Below are positions 36,013 to 45,495 of a stretch of 64,000 nt of DNA, in pieces. The position numbers and the translations under genes are program-made. The stretch spans positions 1,794,001-1,858,000 of the forward strand of contig AP019701.1 of the NCBI GenBank assembly GCA_006738865.1, read 5' to 3'. The first letter of the stretch is position 1. Each line of letters starts with the position of its first letter. The stretch is from Allostella sp. ATCC 35155. GTDB lineage: Bacteria > Pseudomonadota > Alphaproteobacteria > ATCC43930 > Allostellaceae. The notes below the pieces were generated by a model, which had not been told where the DNA came from, did not search any database, and saw nothing but the letters and a program-made list of their open reading frames with translations.

Positions 36013-36876
36013 ATGACCGGGATCGAGCATCATTTCGCGCGGCTGTCGCAGGTGACGATGCACTACGTCACCGCGGGGACCGGGACGCCCGTCGTGCTGC
36101 TGCATGGCTGGCCCTCGACCTGGTACGAGTGGCGCCACGTCATTGCGCGCCTGTCGCCCGGCTGGCGGATCATCGCGCCCGACCTGCGCGGGCTGGGCGA
36201 CACCTCCCGCCCGCCCGGCGGCTACGACAAGCAGACCGTCGCGGGCGACGTGCGCGAACTCGTCCGCCATCTCGGGATCGGACGGTTCCATCTGGTCGGG
36301 CACGACTGGGGCGGACCGACCGCCTTCGCGCTGGCGAGCCAGATGCCGGATTCGGTGCGCAGCCTCGCCATCGTCGACGTGACGGTGCCGGGTCTCGGTC
36401 CCGACATCTCCCAGGGCGGGCGCCGCTGGCACCACCTCTTCCATCGTACGCCGGACCTGCCGGAGGCGCTGGTGGCGGGCCGCGAGCGGCTCTACCTCTC
36501 CTGGTTCTATTCCGAGTTTTCCTGGCAGCACGGCGGAATCACCGACGCCGACATCGACGAATACGTCCGCACCTACAGCAAGCCCGGCGCGCTGCGGGCC
36601 GGCTTCTCCTACTATCGCGCCGCACCCGAGGACGCCGAGACCAACCTCCGCCTGCAGGAGTCCGGATTCCGCCTGCCGATGCCGGTGCTGGCGCTCGGCG
36701 GCGCCCGGACGGAGGCGCGGGCCCGCGGGATGGAGCCGGCGGAATCGCTCGCCTGCATCGCCGACCGCGTCGAGGGCGGCGTCATCCCCGAGTCCGGCCA
36801 TTTCGTGCCGGAGGAGCAGCCGGACGCGCTGGTCGACCGGCTGCTGCGCTTCTGGCAGGACCACCCCGACGGCTGA
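36013..36876 (+). CDS. alpha/beta hydrolase, epoxide-hydrolase-like
   Basis: Protein of 287 aa. HGWPSTWYEW is the oxyanion loop of the epoxide hydrolase/haloalkane dehalogenase group and the nucleophile is an aspartate (VGHDWGG), which argues against a simple serine esterase. A cap domain (residues about 140-225) carries tyrosines (SWFYSEFSW, FSYYRAAP) as in epoxide hydrolases; the catalytic His is in PESGHFVPEEQP. It starts 33 bases after ppx but is not part of the conserved block. Substrate unknown. Confidence 0.88.
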   Translation: MTGIEHHFARLSQVTMHYVTAGTGTPVVLLHGWPSTWYEWRHVIARLSPGWRIIAPDLRGLGDTSRPPGGYDKQTVAGDVRELVRHLGIGRFHLVGHDWGGPTAFALASQMPDSVRSLAIVDVTVPGLGPDISQGGRRWHHLFHRTPDLPEALVAGRERLYLSWFYSEFSWQHGGITDADIDEYVRTYSKPGALRAGFSYYRAAPEDAETNLRLQESGFRLPMPVLALGGARTEARARGMEPAESLACIADRVEGGVIPESGHFVPEEQPDALVDRLLRFWQDHPDG

Positions 36877-36879
36877 GCG

Positions 36880-36899
36880 GCGGCCGGCCGGCCGGCCGC
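36880..36899. terminator. bidirectional hairpin between convergent genes
   Basis: Perfect 20-base palindrome GCGGCCGGCCGGCCGGCCGC between the alpha/beta hydrolase stop (36876) and the arsC-like stop (36910). No T-run; likely a transcription barrier for both strands. Confidence 0.45.
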
Positions 36900-36909
36900 A
36901 GCCCGCGGG

Positions 36910-37434
36910 TCAGGAAGCGCTCTCCTCCACCGCATCGGGACGCAGGCGCCCGATTGCGTCGACCCGCCGCTGCAGCGACATCCGGTCGAGCGCCCCGATC
37001 GGCAGCGCGACGAAGATGCGCAGCCATTGGTTCAGCATGCGCAGCGTCTCCCGGAAGGCCAGCATCCGTTCGGCCTCGGTGCCGGTCGCGGCGCCGGGGT
37101 CGGGAATGCCCCAATGGGAGGTCACCGGCATCCCCCGCCACTCCGGGCAGGCTTCGCCGGCGGTCTGATCGCAGAGCGTGAACACGAAGTCGAACTCGGG
37201 CGCATCGGCGCCCGTGAACTCCTGCCACGACTTCGATCTCAGGGTGGGATCGAGCAGCCCTTCGCTATTGAGCAGCGTGGCCGCGAGGGGATGGATGTGC
37301 CCGCGCGGCGCGGCGCCGGCGCTCCAGGCGTCGAAGCGGCCCGCCCCCAGCTTTCGCAGCAGGGCCTCCGCGATGATGCTGCGGGCGGAATTGCCGTTGC
37401 ACAGGAACAGCACGTTGTAGCGTCGAGCGGTCAT
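36910..37434 (-). CDS. arsenate reductase/low-molecular-weight phosphatase-like protein
   Basis: LMW-PTP-fold protein of 174 aa, ArsC (thioredoxin-coupled) type. The CX5R loop is CNGNSARS, as in arsenate reductases, followed by IIAEALLRKLG and the substrate-side FTLCDQTAGEACPEWRG with the resolving cysteines. The C-terminus is longer than usual (about 30 extra residues). It would reduce arsenate to arsenite, but no ArsR, efflux pump or other ars gene is adjacent. The start at ATG 37434 is preceded by an AT-rich region with TTCGA repeats. Confidence 0.85.
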   Translation of the reverse strand: MTARRYNVLFLCNGNSARSIIAEALLRKLGAGRFDAWSAGAAPRGHIHPLAATLLNSEGLLDPTLRSKSWQEFTGADAPEFDFVFTLCDQTAGEACPEWRGMPVTSHWGIPDPGAATGTEAERMLAFRETLRMLNQWLRIFVALPIGALDRMSLQRRVDAIGRLRPDAVEESAS

Positions 37435-37526
37435 CGTCCCGGGCCTCTCCGGAGTGGAGAACAGCGCGCGACGGCACCGACCTCGGCCGTCCGCCCCGCG
37501 CGACATCGACCGTATCGATTCGACAA

Positions 37527-37542
37527 TTCGAGAACAATCGAA
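37527..37542. promoter_or_regulatory. possible operator dyad upstream of the arsC-like gene
   Basis: TTCGA, six bases, TCGAA, inside an unusually AT-rich patch with further ATTCGA copies (37518-37542), about 95 bases before the arsC-like start. It could bind an ArsR-type repressor; no such gene is nearby. Confidence 0.25.
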
Positions 37543-37604
37543 CTTTTTGTTGCGGCCAAGTGACAGCCGCCGGCGCCGTCCGCCGGTAGCCGGCGGCGCC
37601 GCGG

Positions 37605-38765
37605 TCAGGCTGCGTCGACCAGGCTGACCACCGCGATCGCCTTGCCGTGCGCGGTGAGGCCGAGCCGGCCGTGCTTGAGGGCCAGCGCGTGCTGGCCGAA
37701 CACCTCGCGCCGCCAGCCTTGCAGCGCCGGCACGTCGGCGTCGTCGGACGCGGCGATACGCTCCAGGTCGTCGGCCGAGGCGACCAGCTTCTGGGCGACG
37801 TCGTGCTCCTCGCACTTCATCTTGAGCAGCACGCGCAGCAGGTCGCAGAGCGGCCCCAGGCCGGGCGGCATGTCCTGCCGCGGCGGCGGCTTGGGCAACT
37901 CCGCCTCCGGCAGCGCCAGCCCGCGCTGCACCGCCTCCAGGATCTCGGTCCCGAAGCGCCCCTCCGCCAAGCCCTTGCCGAGGCCGCGTGTGCGGGCCAG
38001 TTCGTCGACCGAGGTCGGGTGGTGCGCGGCGATTTCCAGGATCGCCTCGTCGCGCAGGATGCGCCCGCGCGGCATGTCCTTGTCCTGGGCGGCGCGCTCG
38101 CGCCAGGCCGCGACCTCCTGGAGGACGGCCAGGAACCGGCCGGACCCGCCCCGGATCTTGAACCGTCGCCACGCCTCGACTGGATCGAGGCGATAGGTCG
38201 AGGGTTCCAGCAGGACGTTCATCTCGTCGTTCAGCCACTCGCCGCGGCCCGACCGTTCCAGTCGCCGGCGCAGCTTCTCGTAGGTCGGACGCAGATGGGT
38301 CACGTCGGACAGCGCGTAGGTCAGCTGGCGTTGGGTCAGCGGCCGCTGCGCCCAGTCGGTGAAGCGGGACGACTTGTCGATGCGCGCGCCGGCCAGCTTG
38401 CTCGCGAGGTTCTCGTAGGAGACCGCCTCGCCGAAGCCGCAGACCATGGCCGCGACCTGGGTGTCGAACAGCGGCTCCGGGATGCGGCCGGTCAGGTGAT
38501 AGAAGATCTCGACGTCCTGGCGGGCGGCATGGAAGACCTTGACGATCCGTTCGTCGAACATGAGATCGAGCAAGGGCGCGAGATCCATCCCGGGGGCGAG
38601 CGGATCGATCGCCGCCGCCTCCTCGGGACCGGCGACCTGGACGAGGCAGAGCTGCGGCCAGTAGGTCTTGTCGCGCATGAATTCGGTATCGACCGCGAGG
38701 AAGTTCGCGCCGGCCTGGCGCTGGCAGAAGGCGGTCAGGGCGTCGGTGTCGGCGATCAGCGTCAT
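37605..38765 (-). CDS. rnd: ribonuclease D
   Basis: RNase D, 386 aa, a 3'-5' exonuclease in tRNA maturation. The DEDD exonuclease domain ([33 protein letters not shown]; the DVTHL segment) is followed by an HRDC domain (about 210-290) and a second helical domain. The ATG at 38765 gives the normal short N-terminus [10 protein letters not shown]. It is divergent from aspS, an arrangement seen in other alphaproteobacteria. Confidence 0.94.
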   Translation of the reverse strand: MTLIADTDALTAFCQRQAGANFLAVDTEFMRDKTYWPQLCLVQVAGPEEAAAIDPLAPGMDLAPLLDLMFDERIVKVFHAARQDVEIFYHLTGRIPEPLFDTQVAAMVCGFGEAVSYENLASKLAGARIDKSSRFTDWAQRPLTQRQLTYALSDVTHLRPTYEKLRRRLERSGRGEWLNDEMNVLLEPSTYRLDPVEAWRRFKIRGGSGRFLAVLQEVAAWRERAAQDKDMPRGRILRDEAILEIAAHHPTSVDELARTRGLGKGLAEGRFGTEILEAVQRGLALPEAELPKPPPRQDMPPGLGPLCDLLRVLLKMKCEEHDVAQKLVASADDLERIAASDDADVPALQGWRREVFGQHALALKHGRLGLTAHGKAIAVVSLVDAA

Positions 38766-38993
38766 TCGGCCTCGGGATGGCGGCCGGGCCGGGCGGCGCG
38801 GCGGCAAGGTCCAGTCTGTCGTTCGGCAGCCGCCCGCGGGGACGGTTCCGGCAGGACATTAGGCTTCGGGCGGCGTCCGGTCGAGCCGCGCGTTCGCCGC
38901 TGCGGGCGCGGGGCCCCGTGTCATCTTGACATGGGCGCGGGTGCCATGCGCTTTTCGCCCGCCCGCTCCCGAACCCCATCCGACGGTTTTCCG

Positions 38994-40778
38994 ATGCACG
39001 CCTATCGTACGCACACCTGCGGTCAGCTCCGCGCCGAGCATGTCGGCAGCGAGGCCCGGCTTTCCGGCTGGGTCCACCGCAAGCGCGACCACGGGCAGCT
39101 CGTCTTCATCGACCTGCGTGACCATTACGGGATCACCCAGTGCGTCGTCGACGTGTCGAGCGGCCTCTTCGCCGCCGTCGACGCGCTGAAGGTGGAGAGC
39201 GTCGTCACCGTCACGGGCAAGGTCGTGGCCCGCTCGGCCGAGACCGTCAACACGAAGCTCGACACCGGCGCGATCGAGCTTCAGATCGGCCAGCTCACCG
39301 TACAGTCGGTGGCCGACACGCTGCCGATGCCGGTCAACGCGGACGCCGACTATCCCGAGGACATCCGGCTGCGCTATCGCTTCCTCGACCTCAGGCGGGA
39401 GGCGGTGCACCGCAACATCATGCTGCGCTCGCAGGTCATCGCCAGCATCCGCCGACGCATGATCGAGGCGGGCTTTGCCGAATTCCAGACGCCGATCCTG
39501 ACCTCGAGCTCGCCCGAGGGCGCACGCGACTTCCTGGTGCCGAGCCGCATGCATCCGGGCCAGTTCTACGCCCTGCCGCAGGCGCCGCAGCAGTTCAAGC
39601 AGCTGCTGATGGTGGCGGGCTTCGACCGCTACTTCCAGATCGCACCCTGCTTCCGCGACGAGGACAGCCGCGCCGACCGCTCGCCGGGCGAGTTCTACCA
39701 GCTCGATTTCGAGATGTCGTTCGTGACCCAGGAAGATGTCTTCCGGACGATCGAGCCGGTGCTGTCCGGCGTCTTCGACGAATTCTCGAACGGCCGCTCG
39801 GTGACGCCGCCGCCGTTCCCGCGCATCCCGTTCGACGAGGCGATGCTGAAGTACGGCTCGGACAAGCCGGACCTGCGCAACCCGCTCGTCATCGTCGACA
39901 TCACCGACATCTTCGCGCGCTCCGAGTTCCAGGTCTTCGTCAAGATCGCCAAGGCCGGAGGCGTCGTCCGCGCGATCCGCGCGCCCGGCGCGGCGGCGCG
40001 GCCGCGCAGCTTCTTCGACAAGCTGAACGACTGGGCCCGCGGCGAGGGTGCGCCCGGCCTCGGCTACATCACGCTGGCCGAGGGCGAGGCCAAGGGGCCG
40101 ATCGCCAAGTTCCTGTCGGCCGAACTGGTGGCCGAGATCCGGGCGGCGACGGGCGCCGCCGACGGCGACGCCGTGTTCTTCGTCGGCGACAAGAAGGCCG
40201 CGGCCGAGAAGCTGGCGGGCCAGGCGCGCAACCGCGTCGGCCAGGAGATGGGGCTCTACGAGGAGGGCACCTTCCGCTTCTGCTGGATCACCGACTTCCC
40301 GATGTACGAGTTCGACGAGAAGACCGGCCAGATCGTCTTCTCGCACAACCCGTTCTCGATGCCGCAGGGCGAGCTGGAGGCGCTGGAGACCAAGGATCCG
40401 CTGGAGATCAAGGCCTTCCAGTACGACATCGTCTGCAACGGCGTCGAACTGTCGAGCGGCGCCATCCGCAACCACAAGCCCGAGATCATGTACAAGGCCT
40501 TCGCGATCGCGGGCTATTCGCAAGAGGAAGTCGAGCAGCGCTTTGGCGGCATGCTCAACGCCTTCAAGTTCGGCGCTCCGCCCCATGGCGGCTCGGCCCC
40601 CGGCATCGACCGCATCGTCATGCTGCTGGCCGACGAGCCGAACATCCGCGAGATCATCGCCTTCCCGCTCAACCAGCAGGCCCAGGATCTGCTGATGCAG
40701 GCGCCCTCGCCGGTGCCGGTCGAACGGCTGAAGGAACTGCACATCCGGCTCGACCTGCCGCCGGTCAAGAAGGGCTGA
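38994..40778 (+). CDS. aspS: aspartyl-tRNA synthetase
   Basis: Class IIb synthetase, 594 aa. OB-fold anticodon-binding domain ([20 protein letters not shown]), motif 1, motif 2 with [20 protein letters not shown], the bacterial GAD insertion (residues about 280-420) and motif 3 [13 protein letters not shown]. Charges tRNA-Asp, and in many alphaproteobacteria also tRNA-Asn for GatCAB repair; discrimination was not determined here. A TTGACA at 38926-38931 upstream is a possible -35, but the -10 is poor. A strong hairpin follows the stop. Confidence 0.96.
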   Translation: MHAYRTHTCGQLRAEHVGSEARLSGWVHRKRDHGQLVFIDLRDHYGITQCVVDVSSGLFAAVDALKVESVVTVTGKVVARSAETVNTKLDTGAIELQIGQLTVQSVADTLPMPVNADADYPEDIRLRYRFLDLRREAVHRNIMLRSQVIASIRRRMIEAGFAEFQTPILTSSSPEGARDFLVPSRMHPGQFYALPQAPQQFKQLLMVAGFDRYFQIAPCFRDEDSRADRSPGEFYQLDFEMSFVTQEDVFRTIEPVLSGVFDEFSNGRSVTPPPFPRIPFDEAMLKYGSDKPDLRNPLVIVDITDIFARSEFQVFVKIAKAGGVVRAIRAPGAAARPRSFFDKLNDWARGEGAPGLGYITLAEGEAKGPIAKFLSAELVAEIRAATGAADGDAVFFVGDKKAAAEKLAGQARNRVGQEMGLYEEGTFRFCWITDFPMYEFDEKTGQIVFSHNPFSMPQGELEALETKDPLEIKAFQYDIVCNGVELSSGAIRNHKPEIMYKAFAIAGYSQEEVEQRFGGMLNAFKFGAPPHGGSAPGIDRIVMLLADEPNIREIIAFPLNQQAQDLLMQAPSPVPVERLKELHIRLDLPPVKKG

Positions 40779-40786
40779 CGGTTTCG

Positions 40787-40814
40787 GCCACCCGGCGCGG
40801 CGGCGCCGGGTGGC
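40787..40814 (+). terminator. hairpin terminator after aspS
   Basis: Perfect 12-base stem GCCACCCGGCGC with a 4-base loop, starting 8 bases after the aspS stop. No T-run follows. It separates aspS from the permease gene. Confidence 0.6.
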
Positions 40815-40879
40815 TGACACGAGCTTGTATTCGCGGACTCGTCCGCTACTCTCCGCTCTCCGTTCGAACGGAGGGGGGA

Positions 40880-42580
40880 CTGGCCCGCAAGCCCGCGAAT
40901 CTGGTCTACGGGGTCGATGACCGCCCGCCCTGGTCGGTGACGCTGCTGCTCGCCTTCCAGCACGCCGTCCTCATCCTGATGTTCGTGGCCTATCCGCTGA
41001 TTGTCGCCGCCGGCGCGGGCTTCTCGCCGGAGGCGACGCGGGACTTCGTCACCGCGACGATCCTCGCCATGGGCATCGGCACCATGCTCCAGGCATGGAG
41101 CCGGTTCGGCAGCGGCTATCTCCTGGTCCACAACCCCAATCCCATCCACATCCCGGTCCTGATCCAGGCGGGTGCCGTCGGCGGCGCGGCGCTGATCGCC
41201 ACCCTCGGGCTCTTCAGCGCTGCCGTGCAGGCCTCGATGGGGCGCATCATCCGGCCGCTGCGCCGGCTGCTCCCGGCAGAGGTGTGCGGCGTCACCGTCA
41301 CGATGCTCGGCGTCTCCCTGATCGTGCCCGGGCTGGAGCGGGCGCTGGAGCTGTCGCCGGACCGGGCGACCTTCCAGCCCGACAGCCTGCTCGTCGCCGC
41401 CGTCTCCCTCGCGCTGATGCTGGGCGTCGCCATTTTCGCGCGGGGCCGGGTGCGGCTCTTCTCGCTGCCGATCGGGATCGCCGTCGGCTGGATCGTCGCG
41501 GCGGCGGTCGGGCTCGACACGCACGCTCCCAGGGTCGAGATCGGCGCGCTGCCGTGGATCGACATTCCGCTGCGCCTGCCGTCCTTCGCCTTCGACGCCG
41601 CCTTCGTGCCGGCGATCCTGCTGGGCGCCTTCATCGCCGCCATCGACACGCTCGGCATCATGATCTCCATCCAGCGCATGAACGATGCCGACTGGCGGCG
41701 GGCCGACCTGCGCGGGGCGGCCCGCGGCATGGTCGCGGACGGGGCGAGCTGCACCGTCAGCAGCCTGCTCGGCGGCATGCCGACGCACATCTCCTCGTCC
41801 AACGTCGGCCTCGCGTTTGCGACCGGGACGACGGCCCGCATCGTCGCCACGGCGACCGGCGCCATGCTGATCCTGGCCGCGCTCTGCCCGCGCGTCGCGG
41901 CGGCCGCGACGATGGTGCCGCAGCCCGTGCTGGGCGCCATCATCCTCTACTCGGCCGCCTATCTCATCACGTCGGGCATGGAGCTGATCCTGTCGCGCCG
42001 GCTGAGCGAGCGACGGGTGTTCGTGGTCGGCCTGTCGATCATCGCCGGCATCAGCCTGCTGGTGATCCCGCAGGTCTTCCGCGGCGTGCCGGCGATCCTG
42101 GCGCCGCTGTTCGGGTCGCCACTGTCGCTGTCCGCCATCTCGGCGCTGCTGCTCAACCTCGTCTTCCAGATCGGCATCAGCCGCCGGGCGGAGCTGTCCA
42201 TGCCCGCGGCTGCGCACCCGTTCCTGGCGGTCCAGGCGTTCCTCGATCGCCAGGGCGAACTCTGGGGCGCGCGCCGCGACGTCATCATCGCGGCGGCCCG
42301 GACGACGGCGCTGGCGGCCGAGGCGATCCTGGAAGCGGGCCTTGCGCGCGACGGCGTGCGGCTCGACGCGCAGTTCGACGAGACCCACCTCGACATCGCC
42401 GTCGTCTACCAGGGCACGGCGATCGAACAGCCGACGGCGCAACCCTCGCCCGAGGCGCTGCTGGGCGACGAGCGGGAGGTCGGCCGCTATGTCGGCTGGA
42501 CCCTCGGCCAGCTCTCCGACGCGCTGGAACTACGCTCGGACGGCGACCGCCAGACGGTGTTCATCCGCTTCGAGCATTGA
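40880..42580 (+). CDS. NCS2 xanthine/uracil-type permease with extended C-terminus
   Basis: Membrane transporter of about 566 aa with 12-14 helices. The N-terminus PANLVYGVDDRPPWSVTLLL is the nucleobase-cation symporter-2 signature, and LVHNPNPIHIPVL and GGMPTHISSSNVG fit the substrate-site regions. After the last helix there is a soluble tail of about 130 residues (LAVQAFLDRQGELWG to the end). No ATG, GTG or TTG precedes the conserved start; a CTG at 40880 follows GGAGGGGGGA at good spacing and is the probable initiator. Substrate unknown. Confidence 0.87.
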   Translation: MARKPANLVYGVDDRPPWSVTLLLAFQHAVLILMFVAYPLIVAAGAGFSPEATRDFVTATILAMGIGTMLQAWSRFGSGYLLVHNPNPIHIPVLIQAGAVGGAALIATLGLFSAAVQASMGRIIRPLRRLLPAEVCGVTVTMLGVSLIVPGLERALELSPDRATFQPDSLLVAAVSLALMLGVAIFARGRVRLFSLPIGIAVGWIVAAAVGLDTHAPRVEIGALPWIDIPLRLPSFAFDAAFVPAILLGAFIAAIDTLGIMISIQRMNDADWRRADLRGAARGMVADGASCTVSSLLGGMPTHISSSNVGLAFATGTTARIVATATGAMLILAALCPRVAAAATMVPQPVLGAIILYSAAYLITSGMELILSRRLSERRVFVVGLSIIAGISLLVIPQVFRGVPAILAPLFGSPLSLSAISALLLNLVFQIGISRRAELSMPAAAHPFLAVQAFLDRQGELWGARRDVIIAAARTTALAAEAILEAGLARDGVRLDAQFDETHLDIAVVYQGTAIEQPTAQPSPEALLGDEREVGRYVGWTLGQLSDALELRSDGDRQTVFIRFEH

Positions 42581-42590
42581 GGTCCGGCCG

Positions 42591-44372
42591 CTACAGCCAG
42601 TCCGGATCGGTTTCCCCGACGCTGCCGTCCAGCTGTTCGACCAGGTCCGCCCAGTGGGCGCATTTCGGCAGTTCCCAACGGAAGAACCAGCGGCAGGCGG
42701 CGCGCTTGCCGCGCGGCAGCGGGCCGTCGGGGAGGCGCAGGGCGGCCAGCGTCTGGTCGAGCCAGAGCCAGGCGACGACCGTGTGGCCGGCGAGGTCGAG
42801 ATAGGCCGAGGCGTTGGCGAGCGCCGCGCCGGCGCGGCCGCCGGCCATGGCGGCGCGGGCGGCCTGCGTCACCCGGTCGAGCCGGCGGGCGGCGGCGTCG
42901 AGCGCGCCCGCCATGTCCTGCAGGGCCGGCTCGGCGGCGGCGCGCGCGGCCGTCGCGTCGATGCGCGCCAGCAGGTCCGCCAGCGCGGCGCCATCCTGCA
43001 TCGTCACCTTGCGGCCGAGCAGATCGAGCGCCTGGATGCCGTTGGTGCCCTCGTGGATCGGGTTGAGGCGGTTGTCGCGATAGAATTGTTCGACCGGGTA
43101 CTCGCGGGTGAAGCCGTAGCCGCCATGGACCTGGATCGCGAGCTTGTTCGCCTCCAGGCACCACTCGGCCGGCCAGGCCTTGACGATGGGGGTCAGCACG
43201 TCGAGCAGGCGGTGGGCGTGCGCGCGGGCATCGGCGTCGGGCAGGGTGCGGCTGTCGTCGACCAGCCGGGCGGCATAGAGGCAGAGCGCCATCGCGCCCT
43301 CCGAATAGGCCTTCTGCGCCAGCAGCATCCGCCGCACGTCGGCGTGTTCGACGATCGCCACCTGCGGCCGCGTCACGTCCTTGGCGTCGGCCGGGCGACC
43401 CTGCGGACGGGTGCGGGCATAGTCGAGGGCCGCGAGATAGCCGGCATGGCCCAGCATCGCGGCCCCGAGGCCGACGCCGATGCGGGCCTCGTTCATCATC
43501 TGGAACATCTGCGCGAGGCCGCGCCCGGGCTCGCCCACCAGCTCGGCGACGCAGGCGTCGCGCTCGCCGAAGTTGAGGACGGTCGAGGTGGTCCCGCGCC
43601 ACCCCATCTTGTGGATGAGGCCGCCGAGCGCGACGTCGTTGCGCCGACCGAGGCTGCCGTCGTCGCCGACCGCGTATTTCGACACCAGCATCAGCGACAG
43701 GCCCTTGGGGCCCGGCGGCGCGCCGGCGATGCGGCAGAGCACGAGGTGGACGATGTTGTCGGACAGCTCGTGCTCGCCGCCCGAGATGAAGATCTTGCCG
43801 CCCTTGATCCGCCAGGTGCCGTCGCCGGCGGGCGTCGCGGTGGTCCGGACGTCGCCCAGCGACGAGCCGGCCTGCGGCTCGGTCAGCGCCATCGTCCCGA
43901 AGAAGCGGCCGGCGCGCATGGCGGGCAGATAGCGGCGCTTCTGGTCGTCGCTGCCGAAGCTCTCGATCAGGTTCGCGGCGGCGATCGTCAGCAGGGGGTA
44001 GGAGGCGGTCGCGATGTTGGCGGCGTCGAAGACACCGAAGCAGGCCTGGGCGACGAGGTGCGGCAGCGCCATGCCGCCGGCCTCGGGCGCCGCCTCCATC
44101 GCGAAGAAGCCGGCCTCGCGGAAGGCGTCGAGGGCGGCCTTCGCCTCCGGCACGACGACGACGCGGCCGTTCTCCAGCCGTGGTTCCTCGATGTCGGCCT
44201 TGCGGTTGTGCGGCTGGAAGTGCCGCGCCGCGATCGCCTCGGCGGTGTCGAGGGCGGCGGCGAAGGTCTCGCGGCCATGGTCGGCGAAACGCGCGCGCCC
44301 CGTCAGCCCCTCGGCATCGAGCCAGTCGAAGAGCAGGAAGTCGAGATCGGCGCGGCGGACGAAGGCGGCCAA
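42591..44372 (-). CDS. acyl-CoA dehydrogenase, long form (DmdC/FadE type)
   Basis: FAD-dependent acyl-CoA dehydrogenase of 593 aa. Seen: [17 protein letters not shown] (flavin), the [13 protein letters not shown] strand, [14 protein letters not shown], and the catalytic Glu in [18 protein letters not shown]. An extra C-terminal helical domain (from about residue 460) marks the long AidB/DmdC-like subgroup. It starts with TTG at 44372 after a GGTGAG ribosome site, 7 bases behind the PimD-like gene. Last gene of a three-dehydrogenase operon; substrate unknown. Confidence 0.92.
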   Translation of the reverse strand: MAAFVRRADLDFLLFDWLDAEGLTGRARFADHGRETFAAALDTAEAIAARHFQPHNRKADIEEPRLENGRVVVVPEAKAALDAFREAGFFAMEAAPEAGGMALPHLVAQACFGVFDAANIATASYPLLTIAAANLIESFGSDDQKRRYLPAMRAGRFFGTMALTEPQAGSSLGDVRTTATPAGDGTWRIKGGKIFISGGEHELSDNIVHLVLCRIAGAPPGPKGLSLMLVSKYAVGDDGSLGRRNDVALGGLIHKMGWRGTTSTVLNFGERDACVAELVGEPGRGLAQMFQMMNEARIGVGLGAAMLGHAGYLAALDYARTRPQGRPADAKDVTRPQVAIVEHADVRRMLLAQKAYSEGAMALCLYAARLVDDSRTLPDADARAHAHRLLDVLTPIVKAWPAEWCLEANKLAIQVHGGYGFTREYPVEQFYRDNRLNPIHEGTNGIQALDLLGRKVTMQDGAALADLLARIDATAARAAAEPALQDMAGALDAAARRLDRVTQAARAAMAGGRAGAALANASAYLDLAGHTVVAWLWLDQTLAALRLPDGPLPRGKRAACRWFFRWELPKCAHWADLVEQLDGSVGETDPDWL

Positions 44373-44379
44373 GGGCGGC

Positions 44380-45492
44380 TCACCCGCCCTGGAACCGGGC
44401 CAGGTGATGGTCGCTGTCGCCGAAGCTCTGCTCGATCGCCGTCAACCGCTTGAAATAATGGCCGACCTGCATCTCGTCGGTCATGCCCATGCCGCCATGG
44501 AGCTGGACGGCGGTCTGCCCGATTATGCGGCCGCTCTTGCCGATCTGCACCTTGGCGGCGGAAATGGCGCGGCGGCGGGCGGCATCGTCGTCGCTGCCGG
44601 CATGGACGGCGGCCACGATCGCCATCGAGCGCGACTGCTCCAGCTCGACGAACATGTCGACCAGCGCATGCTGCAGCGCCTGGAAATTGCCGATCTTGGT
44701 GCCGAACTGCTCGCGCGTGTTGAGATAGTCGCGGGTGCGCTCGAAGGTCGCCTGCATGCAGCCGACCGCCTCCGCGCAGACGGCCGCGGTGGCGATGTCG
44801 ACCGCCCGCTCGATGAGCGGTAGGGCGCCGCCGTCCGGCCCGAGCAGGGCTTCGGCGCCGACCGTGACTCCCGCCAGCGTCACCTCGCCGGCGCGCTGCC
44901 CGTCGATCGTGAGGTAGGGACGCACGGAGAGGCCGGCGGCGTCGGCCGGGACGAGGAAGAGGGAGATGCCGGCGGCCGTGCGGGCCGAGACGATGAACTG
45001 GGTGGCGGACGGCGCGCCGAGGACGACGCTCTTGGCGGCGTCGAGGACGAAGCCGTCGCCGCTGCGCGCGGCCTTGGCCTCGACATGGCCGAGATCGTGC
45101 CGCGCCCGGCGCTCGCCATGGGCGAAGGCGAGCAAGGTCTCGCCGTCGATGATGCCCGGCAGCAGCCCGGCGCGCTGTTCGGCCGTCGCCGCCAGCTTCA
45201 GCAGGCTGCCGCAGAGGATGACGGTCGGCAGGAAGGGCTCGACGACGAGGCCTTTCCCGAAGGCCTCCATCACCACCATCGTGTCGACCCCGTCGCCGCC
45301 GATGCCGCCCTCGTCCTCGGCGAAGGGCAGGGCGAGCAGGCCGAGTTCGGCGAAGGTCCGCCAATGGTCGCGGCTGAGGCCTTCCTCCGACGCGACGATC
45401 TTGCGCCGGGCGTCGAAGGCGTACTCGTCCTGGACGAACCGCTCGATGGAATCGCGCAGAAGCTGCTGCTGCTCGGAGAGTCCGAAGTCCAT
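44380..45492 (-). CDS. acyl-CoA dehydrogenase, pimeloyl-CoA dehydrogenase small subunit-like
   Basis: Acyl-CoA dehydrogenase fold, 370 aa, opening MDFGLSEQQQLLRDSIERFV. The C-terminal part LHGGMGMTDEMQVGHYFKRL is typical of PimD-like subunits, and no Glu stands at the usual YEG position (the segment reads TAIEQSFGDSDHHL). Such proteins pair with a PimC-like partner in heterotetramers that oxidise dicarboxylyl- or side-chain-CoA esters. The partner gene is immediately upstream (3-base gap). Confidence 0.9.
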   Translation of the reverse strand: MDFGLSEQQQLLRDSIERFVQDEYAFDARRKIVASEEGLSRDHWRTFAELGLLALPFAEDEGGIGGDGVDTMVVMEAFGKGLVVEPFLPTVILCGSLLKLAATAEQRAGLLPGIIDGETLLAFAHGERRARHDLGHVEAKAARSGDGFVLDAAKSVVLGAPSATQFIVSARTAAGISLFLVPADAAGLSVRPYLTIDGQRAGEVTLAGVTVGAEALLGPDGGALPLIERAVDIATAAVCAEAVGCMQATFERTRDYLNTREQFGTKIGNFQALQHALVDMFVELEQSRSMAIVAAVHAGSDDDAARRRAISAAKVQIGKSGRIIGQTAVQLHGGMGMTDEMQVGHYFKRLTAIEQSFGDSDHHLARFQGG

Positions 45493-45495
45493 GGA

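Noticed and set aside
39140-42580. A very long plus-strand frame that appears to fuse part of the aspS region to the permease
   Set aside because: The first 1.6 kb is an alternative frame of aspS. The real permease protein begins at about 40880, after the aspS hairpin.
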